The translations under genes were made by a program, and so were the position numbers. Of a DNA stretch of 41,843 nucleotides, positions 24,475-33,346 are shown piece after piece. The notes below the pieces were generated by a model. It made no database searches. It saw nothing but the letters and a program-made list of their open reading frames with translations, and had not been told where the DNA came from. Position 1 is the first letter of the stretch, and every line of letters begins with the position of its first letter. The stretch covers positions 1-41,843 of the forward strand of contig CAZCGE010000057.1 of the NCBI GenBank assembly GCA_964498125.1, written 5' to 3'. Origin of the DNA: CAMDBL01 sp964498125. Its GTDB lineage: Bacteria; Pseudomonadota; Alphaproteobacteria; Rhizobiales; Hyphomicrobiaceae.

Positions 24475-26421
24475 ATGGTGCGACACCTGGCGCCCGAGGT
24501 GAATGCCACGACGGCGCAGTGGCGCAGGTTGTGGCGCGGTGCGGCGGCATTCGCGGCGGCCGTTACCCTGGTTGGGCTGCTCGACAGCGTCGGGCTGCCA
24601 CGGCCGATCCTGTTGGGCGGCCTGCTGCTGGTGACGCTTGCCGTCTTCGCCTGGAGTGGCGGGGCGGCGGTCCAGGCCGGTGCAACCGGCGGCATGCCGC
24701 CGATCCTCAATGGCATGGGCATTGCCGCCGAGAGCCTGTCTCTGGCCGCTCTCCTCGGCCTGTTCGGCGCGGTTCTTGCCCTTGGCCATGACGGTCTCGT
24801 CTATCTCGTCGGGATGGCCGCGGGACTGGCCCTGATTCCGATCCTGTTGGCTGCGCCGCTCAGCCGTTCTGGCGCCAAGACGATCCCGGGGTTCATGGCG
24901 CTGCGGTATGCCGGTCGCTGGCCGCGCCTGCTGGCGGTTGGCGCCCTTGTCTGCATCAGCCTCTTGTTCGCCGCAGCCCAACTGACATTCCTCGGCCATG
25001 TCGGCGAACGGTTGACCGGTGTCCCGTATGCGGCGGCCGTTGCCGTTGGCGCTGCCGTCGTGCTGTTGGCGGCCTGGCACGGTGGCGCCGGGGGGACCAT
25101 TAGGGCGCAACCCGTGTTGTGGATCATCACGGCCACCGCCTTGCTCGGGTCGCTGATCCTGATGGCGGCCGTCAAGATCGGCCTTCCGCTCGCCCAGCTC
25201 GGTGTCGGTTCGGCCGTCTTCGACGTGGTCAGGCTCGAACAGGATCTCGTGCGCCGGGCGCTGGCCGAGGCGCGCTCTCTGAAGCCGCTGCTGACGCCGT
25301 TTGTGACGTTCGATACCACCAATCATCTGGGCATCGCCCTCGCCTTGATGTTCGGCACGGCGGCGCTGCCGCATCTGCTCGGCCGTGCCTGCATTTCGCC
25401 GACCGGGCCGGCGGCGCGCTGGTCGTTCACCTGGGGGCTATGCTTCTTCGTGATCGCGGCGACCACGCTGCCGGCGCTGGTGGTGCTGGCTAGGCTCGAG
25501 ATCCTGGAACTGATCGGCAAAGGCACGCGGCTCGCTGCCCTGCCACAGTGGATGTACGCCTGGGGCCAGATGGGTGTTGTCAAGATCTGCGGTGCCGCGG
25601 CTGTCGATGCGCAGGCCGTGACCGCGGCCTGCGGCGCGCTGCCGCGCCACCCCGGCATGTTGCGGCTGCAGGATCTGGCGATTGACGTCGAGGTCCTTCT
25701 CCTTGCCCTGCCGCAGATCACGGGTCTGGCCTTTGCCGTCACCGCCATGCTGGCGGCCGGGCTGCTGGCTGCCGCGCTGGCCGTCATCGAGCCGCCGCTG
25801 CGGGCGGTTGCCTCGAGCCTGGCCAGCGATGTCAGGGCGCCTGCATCCGACGCCGCGACCGGCCCTCGAGACGAGGCTGCCGGATCAACGTGGCTGCTGG
25901 CGTTGGCGGCGGTCGCGGCGACGCTGATCGCGCTGGCGCGGCCAACCAGCGCCTTGAACATGCTGGTATGGGCGTCCTCGCTCGCCGCCGCGGCGGTGTT
26001 TCCAGCGCTGCTGCTCGGTATCTGGTGGCGGCGCGCCAATGCCGCGGGAGCTACCGCCGGCATGCTGGCAGGCTTCGGCGTCTGCCTGGCCTATATTGTC
26101 GGTACGCGCTATTTCGCATTTCAGTTCCATGAGGCATTTGCCGCCCTTGCCGACGTGGCGCCTGCCGACGCACGCCGGTTCGATGCGCTGAAGCAGGCCT
26201 GGACAGTCGCAGCGCCTGGGGCGGCCAGGGACGCGGCCTGGCTGGCCCTCGACAGTCACGCGCAGCGCATCGCCAATTGGTGGGGCCTGCGCCATGCGGC
26301 GGCGGCGCTGCTGGCAATGCCCGCCGGCATGGTCGCCGCCGTTGTCGTCAGTCTACTGACGCGGGCGCCGGCGGCGCCCCTGCTGTCCCACCTGGCCGCG
26401 CTGCGCCGTCCGGCCCGCTGA
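24475..26421 (+). CDS. Sodium:solute symporter family protein (ActP-like, VC_2705 subgroup)
   Basis: 648 residues from ATG 24475. An integral inner-membrane protein with about 13 hydrophobic segments. Family features include GMPPILNGMGIAAESLSLAA near the start, GAKTIPGFMALRYAGRW (the SSS-family hallmark after helix 3), HLGIALALMFGTAALPHLLGR, LPQITGLAFAVTAMLAAGLL and the late PALLLGIWWRRANAAGATAG. The arrangement resembles the acetate/organic-acid permease branch (VC_2705 type). It probably imports a carboxylate with Na+. No acetate-metabolism genes lie next to it, so the substrate is open. Confidence 0.87.
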   Translation: MVRHLAPEVNATTAQWRRLWRGAAAFAAAVTLVGLLDSVGLPRPILLGGLLLVTLAVFAWSGGAAVQAGATGGMPPILNGMGIAAESLSLAALLGLFGAVLALGHDGLVYLVGMAAGLALIPILLAAPLSRSGAKTIPGFMALRYAGRWPRLLAVGALVCISLLFAAAQLTFLGHVGERLTGVPYAAAVAVGAAVVLLAAWHGGAGGTIRAQPVLWIITATALLGSLILMAAVKIGLPLAQLGVGSAVFDVVRLEQDLVRRALAEARSLKPLLTPFVTFDTTNHLGIALALMFGTAALPHLLGRACISPTGPAARWSFTWGLCFFVIAATTLPALVVLARLEILELIGKGTRLAALPQWMYAWGQMGVVKICGAAAVDAQAVTAACGALPRHPGMLRLQDLAIDVEVLLLALPQITGLAFAVTAMLAAGLLAAALAVIEPPLRAVASSLASDVRAPASDAATGPRDEAAGSTWLLALAAVAATLIALARPTSALNMLVWASSLAAAAVFPALLLGIWWRRANAAGATAGMLAGFGVCLAYIVGTRYFAFQFHEAFAALADVAPADARRFDALKQAWTVAAPGAARDAAWLALDSHAQRIANWWGLRHAAAALLAMPAGMVAAVVVSLLTRAPAAPLLSHLAALRRPAR

Positions 26422-26430
26422 TCATGTCCG

Positions 26431-26478
26431 CGTAGGTCGGGTCGACCCCGGACACTTGATCCGGGGGAGACCCGACCA
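26431..26478. repeat. Single-unit palindromic repeat, family C
   Basis: CGTAGGTCGGGTCGACCCC, GGACACTTGATCC, GGGGGAGACCCGACC. It equals the inverted right half of the elements at 6976-7075 and 19630-19727, showing that the family has single and paired forms. It starts nine bases after the symporter stop. Confidence 0.8.
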
Positions 26479-26610
26479 ACTGAGGCGCTGCATGATGATC
26501 CGCAAGACGATCATCATGGCGGGTCCGCGTTCCGCGGAAAGATCCCCAAGATAACGGCGGCAAAACCGCAATCCGCGCAGCAAGCGATGACGGATCTTCG
26601 GCATCAGGCC

Positions 26611-26634
26611 GTTAACCATGAATTTATGATTAAC
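26611..26634. promoter_or_regulatory. AT-rich near-palindrome containing a CtrA-like TTAACCAT box
   Basis: The 24-base stretch beginning GTTAACCATGAAT and ending TTATGATTAAC is a near-palindrome. Its left arm contains TTAACCAT, the box reported for the cell-cycle regulator CtrA in Sinorhizobium; the right arm is one base off. It lies 126 bases before the peptidase start. Binding is an inference. Confidence 0.4.
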
Positions 26635-26760
26635 GCGCGCGCCGGGCGGCTGCCCGTGTAGGAGCGGGTTCGTGGTGGGAATGAGGCACGGCAGGGACAG
26701 TCGACACCTTCGCAGGGTCGGCGGCAAAGATCCCTCCAGGCCCGATCTGGGGAACTCGAT

Positions 26761-27429
26761 ATGACACTTCAGTATCGTTCAAGGCGTGTGCGGATCGTAT
26801 GCCCGGCCAAGGCGCTGTCGCGCGGGTTGGTCGCGGCCACGGCGCTGCTGGCGTGCGCGGTGGCATCACCGGGGTCGGCCGTGGCGGGGCCACACGATGA
26901 GACAGCCTGGATCACCAATATGCTCGACGGCGAGGGGCCAGCGGCCACGCGCCGCCAAGCGGCGCTGGCGCGCAGCAGCAAGGGCGAGACGATGTCCGAT
27001 GCGCAGCCGGCAACACGCGGGCGCGGCGAGAAGCAGGCCCGGCGCGGCAAGGCGGGAAAGCAGGTCGCAAGCCTCGGCCGGGAGCCGGCTGAAGACCTCG
27101 TCGCCAGGCAGCCCTCGCTGACCGGCAAAATCGCCTGGCTAGCTCAGGCCGGTTGCCTTGCTGGCCAACTCGCCAGCGTGGTGGCCGATGTGGCGGCCAA
27201 CTTCGGTCCCGTGCGCGTCAACTCGACCTGCCGGTCGCACCGCCATAACGCCAGAGTTGGCGGCGCCAGGCGCTCCTATCACCTGACCGGCAGCGCCGTC
27301 GATTTCCGCGTGTTCGGCAACGCCCGCTCTGTCGCCGCCTACCTGCGCAGCCATGTGCTGGTTGGCGGCCTGAAGCACTACGGCGGCGGCCTGTTCCACG
27401 TCGACACCGGCGCTCGCCGGCGGATGTGA
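26761..27429 (+). CDS. Exported M15-type (YcbK/D-Ala-D-Ala carboxypeptidase-like) peptidase
   Basis: 222 residues with an N-terminal signal (ALSRGLVAATALLACAVASP, then AVAG). The middle (about 60-120) is low-complexity and basic. The C-terminal domain reads GPVRVNSTCRSHRHNARVGG, SYHLTGSAVDFRV and HYGGGLFHVDTG, giving the zinc ligands His, Asp and His of the peptidase M15/YcbK fold. It should trim peptidoglycan peptides in the periplasm. The upstream AT-rich palindrome with a CtrA-like box would fit cell-cycle control of a wall enzyme. Confidence 0.85.
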   Translation: MTLQYRSRRVRIVCPAKALSRGLVAATALLACAVASPGSAVAGPHDETAWITNMLDGEGPAATRRQAALARSSKGETMSDAQPATRGRGEKQARRGKAGKQVASLGREPAEDLVARQPSLTGKIAWLAQAGCLAGQLASVVADVAANFGPVRVNSTCRSHRHNARVGGARRSYHLTGSAVDFRVFGNARSVAAYLRSHVLVGGLKHYGGGLFHVDTGARRRM

Positions 27430-27436
27430 CGGGGCC

Positions 27437-27461
27437 GGTGTCTGACATGATGTCAGACACC
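27437..27461. repeat. Palindromic repeat, family A
   Basis: GGTGTCTGAC, five bases, GTCAGACACC, starting eight bases after the peptidase stop. Clean copy. Confidence 0.88.
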
Positions 27462-27574
27462 TCGGCGTCACGCTGGCGCCTTGCGCCGGCCTCGACTAAC
27501 ATCCGGCCCGGACCAAACGCGGGGGGCACGGTGCGGCAGGCAAGACGACGCGATGTTTGCGATTGGTGGGGGCC

Positions 27575-30500
27575 ATGACCCAACGCCTCCGCCTGGCCGC
27601 CGACATTGGCGGCACCTTCACCGACATCGTGTTGGATACCGGCACGCGCCGGCTGGCCAGCAAGGTGCTGACGACGCCACAAGCGCCGGAGCAGGGCGTG
27701 CTCGATGGCGCCGTGGGGCTGCTGGGCGAGGCCGGGCTCGACTTTGCCGACATCGCGCTGGTCGTGCATGGCACCACGCTGGCCACCAACAGCATCATCG
27801 AGAGGAAGGGCGCGGCGACCGCGCTGATCGCCAGCCAGGGGTTCCGCGATATCGTCGAGATCGCCGATGAGAGCCGCTTCGACCAATACGACGTGCTGAT
27901 CGAGAAGCCACGTCCCCTGGTGCCGCGCGCCTGGCGCTACACGGTGCCCGAGCGCGTGGACGTGGCCGGCCGTGTGCTGCTGGCGCTGGACCACGCGGCG
28001 GTGGAGAAAGTGGCGACCGCGCTGGAGCGTGAACGGATCGAGGCGGTCGCCGTCGCCTTCATGCACGGCTATGCCAACCCGGCGCATGAGGAGATGGTGC
28101 GCGAGATCCTGGCCAAGCGGCTGCCGCGGCTAGCCGTGACGCTGGCCAGCGAGGTCTGCCCGGAAGTGCGCGAGTACGAGCGCACCTCGACCGCCATCGC
28201 CAACGCCTACGTGCAGCCGCTGATGGCGGGCTACCTCGGCCGGCTGGAGCAGGTGTTCCGCGCGCGCGGCTGTACCGCGCCGATCCATCTCATGACCTCC
28301 GGCGGCAGCCTCGCCAGCCTCGATGCCGCCCGCCGGTTCCCCGTGCGGCTGGTCGAGTCCGGCCCAGCCGGCGGCGCCATACTCGCCGCCCGCATCGCCG
28401 CCGAGCGCGGCCTGCATGAGATCCTGTCGTTCGACATGGGCGGAACCACCGCCAAGATCTGCCTGATCGAAGGCGGCAAACCGCTCAAGGCGCGCAGTTT
28501 CGAGGTCGACCGCGCCTCGCGCTTCCTGAAAGGCAGCGGCCTGCCCGTGCGCATTCCCGTGATCGAGATGGTCGAGATTGGCGCCGGCGGCGGTTCGCTC
28601 GCCCGGGTCGATGCCCTGCGGCGCATCCATGTCGGCCCGGAGAGTGCTGGCGCCGAGCCTGGTCCCGCCGCGTTCGGGCGGGGCGGCGTGCGGCCGACGG
28701 TGACGGACGCCGATCTGGTGCTCGGCCGCATCGATCCGGCGCGCTTTGCCGGTGGCAATATCACGCTGACGCCGCGCGCTGCCGAGGCGTCGCTGGCCGA
28801 GCATGTCGGCGGCCCGCTCGAACTCGACGTCGAGACCGCCGCCTGGGGCGTCGGCGAGATCGTCGACGAGAACATGGCCAACGCCGCGCGCGTGCACGCC
28901 GTGGAGCGCGGCTTCGACCTCGCCGGCCGCACGCTGGTCGCCTTCGGCGGCGCGGCGCCATTGCATGCCTGCCGGCTGGCGGAGAAGCTCGGCATCAGCC
29001 AAATCGTCGTGCCGCCCGATGCCGGCGTCGGCTCGGCCATCGGCTTCCTGCTGGCGCCGGCCGCCTTCGAGATCGTCCGCTCGCGCCACATGCGATTGGA
29101 GGCATTCGACGCGACTGCTGCGACCGCACTGCTCGACGCCATGTGCGGGGAAGCGGCGGAACTCGCGCGCTCGGCCGCGGGTGGAGCCGCGCTCAGCGTC
29201 ACGCGGCAGGCTTTCATGCGGTATGTCGGCCAGGGTCACGAGATCGCGGTGGCGCTGCCGGAGGGACCGTTCGCCGACGGCGCCGCCGAGCGCCTGCGCA
29301 CGGCCTTCGAGGCCGAGTACGATCGGCTGTTCGCCCGCCACATTCCCGGCGCCCGCATCGAGATCATGAGCTGGACGGTGCTGTCATCGACGGCAACCGA
29401 AACGCCGGCGCGGCTCGGCGCGGTTCGATCGCAGGCAGCACCCGCACCCATCGGCCAACGCAGCATCATCGGCGCCCGCTCCGGCAGCCGCGGCGACGTG
29501 CCGGTGCATGATCGCGCCGCATTGCGTCCCGGCGCCAGGGTCGAAGGCCCCTGCATCATCCTCGAAGCCGGCACCTCGACCATCGTCTCGGAGCGCTTCG
29601 ATGTCGCCGTCGATGCCGGCGCGGCGCTGGTGCTGACGGCGAAGGCGGTGTCAGGCCCCAGGTCAGACACCGCCTCCGCCATCGCGCTGCAGGTGATGTG
29701 GAACCGGCTGATCGCGGTGGTCGAGGAGCAGGCGCAGGTGCTGCTGCGCACCGCGTTCTCGCCGATCGTGCGCGAGGCCGGAGATTTGTCCGCCGGCATC
29801 TTCGACGCCAAGGGCCGCATGCTGGCGCAGGCCGTCACCGGCACGCCGGGGCACGTCAACTCCATGGCGCTGTCGGTCGAGCACTTCATCGCCCACTTCG
29901 GCCTGGAGAACATGCAGGAAGGCGACGTCTACATCACCAACGATCCATGGATGGGCACCGGCCACACCAACGACTTCGTCGTCACCACGCCGTGCTTCCT
30001 CGAGGGCCGGCTGGTCGGCCTGTTCTCCTGCACCAGCCATCTGATGGACATCGGCGGCATCGGTTTCGGCGCCGACGCCACCGACGTGTTCATGGAAGGG
30101 CTCTATATCCCCTTCCTGAAGCTGTTCGATCGCGGCCAGCCCAACGCCACGCTGTTCGACATGATCCGCGCCAACACGCGGCTGCCGGTCGATACCATCG
30201 GCGATGTCTATTCGCTGGCCAACTGCAACGAGATCGGCCGCCGGCGTCTCATCGCCATGATGCAGGAGTTCGGCCTCGACAGCCTCGACACGCTGGCCGA
30301 CCACATCTGCGATCGCTCGCGCTCGGCCGTCCTCGCCGAAATCGCCAAGTTGCCAGCCGGCAGCTGGAGCCATGTGATGACAGTCGATGGCTTCGAGGCG
30401 CCGATCACGCTGCGGGCCACGACCACGGTCAGCGCTGATGCAATCCACGTCGATTACACCGGCACCAGCGCGATGGCGCGACGCGGCATCAACGTGCCGC

Positions 30501-31312
30501 TCGCCTATACCACGGCGTACACGGTATTCGGGCTCGCCTGCGCGCTGTCGCCGCGCGTGCCCAACAACGCCGGCTCACTGTCGGTCTATCGCGTGTCGGC
30601 GCCCGCCGGCACGATCCTCAATGCGCTGAAGCCCGCCGCCGTGCTCGCCCGCCACGTCACCGGCCAGATGCTGCCCGACATGGTGTTCGGCTGCCTCGCC
30701 CAGGTGATCCCCGACCGCGTGCCGGCCGAGGGCACCTCGTGCCTGTGGAACATCACGCTGCGCGGCCGGCTGGAAGACGGTGACACCGGCAACTACGGCT
30801 TTGCCACGACGTTCACGTCGAACGGCGGCACCGGCGCGCGGCCGGCGTCGGATGGTCTGTCGGCGACAGCCTATCCTTCGGGCGTCAAGGGCACGCCGGT
30901 GGAGATCGCCGAGCAGCTGATGCCGCTGGTGTTCTGGAGGAAAGAACTGCGGCCCAATTCCGGCGGGGCGGGTCGCACGCGTGGCGGCCTCGGCCAGATC
31001 ATGGAGATCGAGAGCCGCATCGGCCAGCCGTTCGAATTGCTCGCCGCCTTCGACCGCATCGCCTTTCCTCCGCGCGGTCGCGATGGCGGCGGCAACGGCG
31101 AACCTGGAGCCGTCCGCTTCGCCTCCGGCCAGACACTCGCCGGCAAGGGCACCCAAGCCGTGCCGCCCGGCGAACGGCTGGTGCTGATGACCTCCGGCGG
31201 CGGCGGCCTGGGTGATCCGCTGCGGCGAGACCGCGCGGCGGTGGCGGAGGATATCCGCGAGGGGCGGGTGACGGGGGAGGTGGCGCGGGCGGCGTATGGG
31301 GACGAGGCGTAG
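27575..31312 (+). CDS. Fused hydantoinase/5-oxoprolinase, HyuA plus HyuB
   Basis: 1245 residues from ATG 27575. Residues 1 to about 690 are HyuA: LAADIGGTFTDIVLDTG (ATP-binding start), ALVVHGTTLATNSIIERKGA, VESGPAGGAILAARIAAERG, EILSFDMGGTTAKICLIEGG and VGSAIGFLLAPAAFEIVRSR. Residues from about 702 are HyuB: MWNRLIAVVEEQAQVLLRTA, VYITNDPWMGTGHTNDFVV, TSHLMDIGGIGFGADATDVF and a late SGGGGGLGDPLRR. Such enzymes open cyclic amides (hydantoins, 5-oxoproline) with ATP in the cytosol. Bacterial subunits are often separate; fusion also occurs, as in eukaryotic 5-oxoprolinase. Here the joint KAVSGPRSDTAS is encoded by a palindromic repeat (29644-29674). Confidence 0.92.
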   Translation: MTQRLRLAADIGGTFTDIVLDTGTRRLASKVLTTPQAPEQGVLDGAVGLLGEAGLDFADIALVVHGTTLATNSIIERKGAATALIASQGFRDIVEIADESRFDQYDVLIEKPRPLVPRAWRYTVPERVDVAGRVLLALDHAAVEKVATALERERIEAVAVAFMHGYANPAHEEMVREILAKRLPRLAVTLASEVCPEVREYERTSTAIANAYVQPLMAGYLGRLEQVFRARGCTAPIHLMTSGGSLASLDAARRFPVRLVESGPAGGAILAARIAAERGLHEILSFDMGGTTAKICLIEGGKPLKARSFEVDRASRFLKGSGLPVRIPVIEMVEIGAGGGSLARVDALRRIHVGPESAGAEPGPAAFGRGGVRPTVTDADLVLGRIDPARFAGGNITLTPRAAEASLAEHVGGPLELDVETAAWGVGEIVDENMANAARVHAVERGFDLAGRTLVAFGGAAPLHACRLAEKLGISQIVVPPDAGVGSAIGFLLAPAAFEIVRSRHMRLEAFDATAATALLDAMCGEAAELARSAAGGAALSVTRQAFMRYVGQGHEIAVALPEGPFADGAAERLRTAFEAEYDRLFARHIPGARIEIMSWTVLSSTATETPARLGAVRSQAAPAPIGQRSIIGARSGSRGDVPVHDRAALRPGARVEGPCIILEAGTSTIVSERFDVAVDAGAALVLTAKAVSGPRSDTASAIALQVMWNRLIAVVEEQAQVLLRTAFSPIVREAGDLSAGIFDAKGRMLAQAVTGTPGHVNSMALSVEHFIAHFGLENMQEGDVYITNDPWMGTGHTNDFVVTTPCFLEGRLVGLFSCTSHLMDIGGIGFGADATDVFMEGLYIPFLKLFDRGQPNATLFDMIRANTRLPVDTIGDVYSLANCNEIGRRRLIAMMQEFGLDSLDTLADHICDRSRSAVLAEIAKLPAGSWSHVMTVDGFEAPITLRATTTVSADAIHVDYTGTSAMARRGINVPLAYTTAYTVFGLACALSPRVPNNAGSLSVYRVSAPAGTILNALKPAAVLARHVTGQMLPDMVFGCLAQVIPDRVPAEGTSCLWNITLRGRLEDGDTGNYGFATTFTSNGGTGARPASDGLSATAYPSGVKGTPVEIAEQLMPLVFWRKELRPNSGGAGRTRGGLGQIMEIESRIGQPFELLAAFDRIAFPPRGRDGGGNGEPGAVRFASGQTLAGKGTQAVPPGERLVLMTSGGGGLGDPLRRDRAAVAEDIREGRVTGEVARAAYGDEA
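29644..29674. repeat. Family A palindromic repeat inside the HyuA-HyuB joint
   Basis: GGCGGTGTC and GACACCGCC are perfect 9-base arms; the inside keeps GGTCAGACACC of family A, while the left arm has drifted (GGTGTCAGGCC). It is the only copy of the family inside a coding region, and it is read in frame as the linker at about residues 690-700. Confidence 0.8.
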
Positions 31313-31340
31313 ATCAGCGTGCAACGCTGTTTTTGCCCCC

Positions 31341-32438
31341 TCAATTCGCAAACCTAAAATGCATGACGTCGCCGTCTTTGACGATGTATTCCTTGCCTTC
31401 CAGGCGCATCTTGCCGGCCTCCTTGGCGCCGGCCTCGCCGTTGCAAGCAACGAAGTCGTCGTAGGGAATGGTCTCGGCACGGATAAAACCCTTCTCGAAG
31501 TCGGTGTGGATGACGCCGGCGGCCTGTGGCGCCTTGCTGCCCCTGGTCACGGTCCAGGCGCGCGCCTCCTTGGGGCCGACGGTGAAGTAGGTGATCAGGC
31601 CCAACAGCTTGTAGCCCTCGCCGATGAGCTTGTTGAGACCCGGCTCCTCCAACCCCAAATCGGCGAGGAAGGCGCCGCGGTCCTCGGCCGCCAGGCCGGC
31701 GAACTCGGCTTCGATTTTGGCCGAGATGACGACGCAGCCGGCGCCTTCGGCCTTGGCGCGCGCCTCCACCTGCCTCGAGTAAGCGTTGCCGGTGGCGGCC
31801 GAGGCCTCCTCGACGTTGCAGACGTAGACCACGGGCTTGGCCGTCAATAGTTGCAGGGCGCGCCAGGCCGCTTCCTCCTCGTGCGTCACACTGGCAAGGC
31901 GCGCCGGCTTGCCTTCGCGCAGCAAGTCCAGCGCCTTGTCCATCAGCGCCACCTGGATCTTGGCCTCCTTGTCGCCGGTCCGCGCCTTCTTCTCCAAGGG
32001 CGTGCGCCGCTTTTCCAGGCTGTCCAAGTCGGCCAGCATCAGCTCGGTCTCGACCACCTCGGCATCCGACGTCGGATCGATGCGGCCTTCGACGTGCGTG
32101 ATGTCGTCGTCGACGAAGCAGCGCAGCACGTAGGCCACCGCATCGACCTCGCGGATGACGCCGAGAAACTGGTTGCCGAGGCCCTCGCCCTTCGACGCGC
32201 CGCGCACCAGACCGGCGATATCGACGAAGGTCAGCCGCGTCGGGATGGTCTGCGCCGATTTGCCGATGCGGGCCAAGTTGTCGAGCCGCGGATCAGGCAC
32301 GCCGACCTCGCCGACATTGGGCTCGATGGTACAGAAGGGATAGTTGGCCGCCGCCGCCTGCGCGGTCTGCGTCAGCGCATTGAAGAGGGTCGACTTGCCG
32401 ACGTTGGGCAAGCCGACGATACCGCATTTGAAGCCCAT
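31341..32438 (-). CDS. ychF: Redox-regulated ATPase YchF (Obg-like ATPase)
   Basis: 365 residues from ATG 32438. MGFKCGIVGLPNVGKSTLFN is the P-loop (G1), with TFVDIAGLVRGASKGEGLGN (G3) and VVYVCNVEEASA, where the NxxE variant explains its preference for ATP over GTP. The C-terminus has the TGS-like region LITYFTVGPKEARAWTVTRG and ends EYIVKDGDVMHFRFAN. It binds ribosomes and is involved in translation and oxidative-stress response. Length is normal. Convergent with the hydantoinase gene, 28 bases apart. Confidence 0.96.
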   Translation of the reverse strand: MGFKCGIVGLPNVGKSTLFNALTQTAQAAAANYPFCTIEPNVGEVGVPDPRLDNLARIGKSAQTIPTRLTFVDIAGLVRGASKGEGLGNQFLGVIREVDAVAYVLRCFVDDDITHVEGRIDPTSDAEVVETELMLADLDSLEKRRTPLEKKARTGDKEAKIQVALMDKALDLLREGKPARLASVTHEEEAAWRALQLLTAKPVVYVCNVEEASAATGNAYSRQVEARAKAEGAGCVVISAKIEAEFAGLAAEDRGAFLADLGLEEPGLNKLIGEGYKLLGLITYFTVGPKEARAWTVTRGSKAPQAAGVIHTDFEKGFIRAETIPYDDFVACNGEAGAKEAGKMRLEGKEYIVKDGDVMHFRFAN

Positions 32439-32546
32439 GATGTCTCGCAGGTTTTGCTGGTTGCGCCTGGGGTACACCGGTCGAGCGCATGGAGCAAGGC
32501 GGCAGGTTGGCCGACCCCGTCGCAGCCTGCTTCCGCCACGCTTCTC

Positions 32547-33164
32547 CTACTTGCCCCCGCCCGCACGCCGCGCCTTCTCGATTGCGGGGATCACCTTGCT
32601 TTCGAGCGAGGCGGGCGTCAGCTGGCCGACATGCTTGTAGACGATGCGGCCCTGGCCATCGACGACGAAGGTCTCAGGCATGCCGTAGACGCCCCAGTCG
32701 ATCGCGGCCCGCCCCGAGGCATCGACGCCGACACCGGCATAGGGATTGCCGAAATTACCGAGAAAGCGGCGGGCGGCCGTGGTCTGGTCCTTGTAGTTGA
32801 CGCCCCACACGACAACGCCCGTCCGCCGCTTCAGATCGATCAGCAACGGATGCTCCTCGACGCAGGGGACGCACCAGGAGGCCCAGAAATTGACGACGGA
32901 GACTTGGCCCTTGGCGAGGTCGGCGGCGGCGAACCCCGGCACCGCGCGACCGGCCTCGACGAGGCCATCCAGCGGCGCCAGGTCGAAGGCGGGAACCGGC
33001 TTGCCGATCAGCGCCGATGGCAATTTCGCCGGGTCGCCCGAGATCAGCGCCAAGGCAAAGAGGCCGGCGATCAGCGCGAAAATGACGGCCGGTACCGCGA
33101 CCCAGCCCAACCGCGGGCCGCCGGGCGCCGCCGGATTGGGCAATGGTGTCCGCAGGTCGGTCAT
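32547..33164 (-). CDS. ccmG: DsbE/CcmG thiol:disulfide oxidoreductase for cytochrome c maturation
   Basis: 205 residues: one N-terminal membrane helix (WVAVPAVIFALIAGLFALAL) and a periplasmic thioredoxin fold with active site WASWCVPC (Cys98, Cys101), then GVDASGRAAIDWGVYGMPET with the cis-Pro segment YGMPETFVVD. It reduces apocytochrome c before heme attachment. It is the last gene of the ccm row, seven bases after ccmD. Confidence 0.94.
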   Translation of the reverse strand: MTDLRTPLPNPAAPGGPRLGWVAVPAVIFALIAGLFALALISGDPAKLPSALIGKPVPAFDLAPLDGLVEAGRAVPGFAAADLAKGQVSVVNFWASWCVPCVEEHPLLIDLKRRTGVVVWGVNYKDQTTAARRFLGNFGNPYAGVGVDASGRAAIDWGVYGMPETFVVDGQGRIVYKHVGQLTPASLESKVIPAIEKARRAGGGK

Positions 33165-33171
33165 GACGTGC

Positions 33172-33339
33172 TCATGCGTCGCTGCCCCGGCGGCGGCCGG
33201 AGTCGGCTTCGATCTCGTCGAGCAGGCGCTGTTGCCGGCGGCCGTCGATCAGCAGCCAGCCCAGCAGACCGGCGAGAACAATCGCCACCGCGCCATAGGC
33301 GGCCCAGATGAACGCGGCGTGCGGTCCAAGATCCATCAT
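33172..33339 (-). CDS. ccmD: Heme exporter protein CcmD
   Basis: 55 residues, starting at the first of two adjacent ATGs. DLGPHAAFIWAAYGAVAIVL and LAGLLGWLLIDGRRQQRLLD show the CcmD pattern: a short N-terminus, one membrane helix with WAAYG near its start, and a basic cytosolic tail. It helps the CcmABC complex release heme-loaded CcmE. It lies seven bases after the ccmC stop; too short for many gene callers. Confidence 0.9.
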   Translation of the reverse strand: MMDLGPHAAFIWAAYGAVAIVLAGLLGWLLIDGRRQQRLLDEIEADSGRRRGSDA

Positions 33340-33346
33340 CAGTTGC

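Larger units (their letters stand above)
26422..26760. other. Intergenic region with repeat and AT-rich promoter-like segment
   Basis: 339 bases without a credible gene. It holds one unit of the family C palindromic repeat (26431-26478), then an AT-rich stretch with a near-perfect palindrome (26611-26634), probably the promoter zone of the downstream peptidase gene. Confidence 0.6.
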
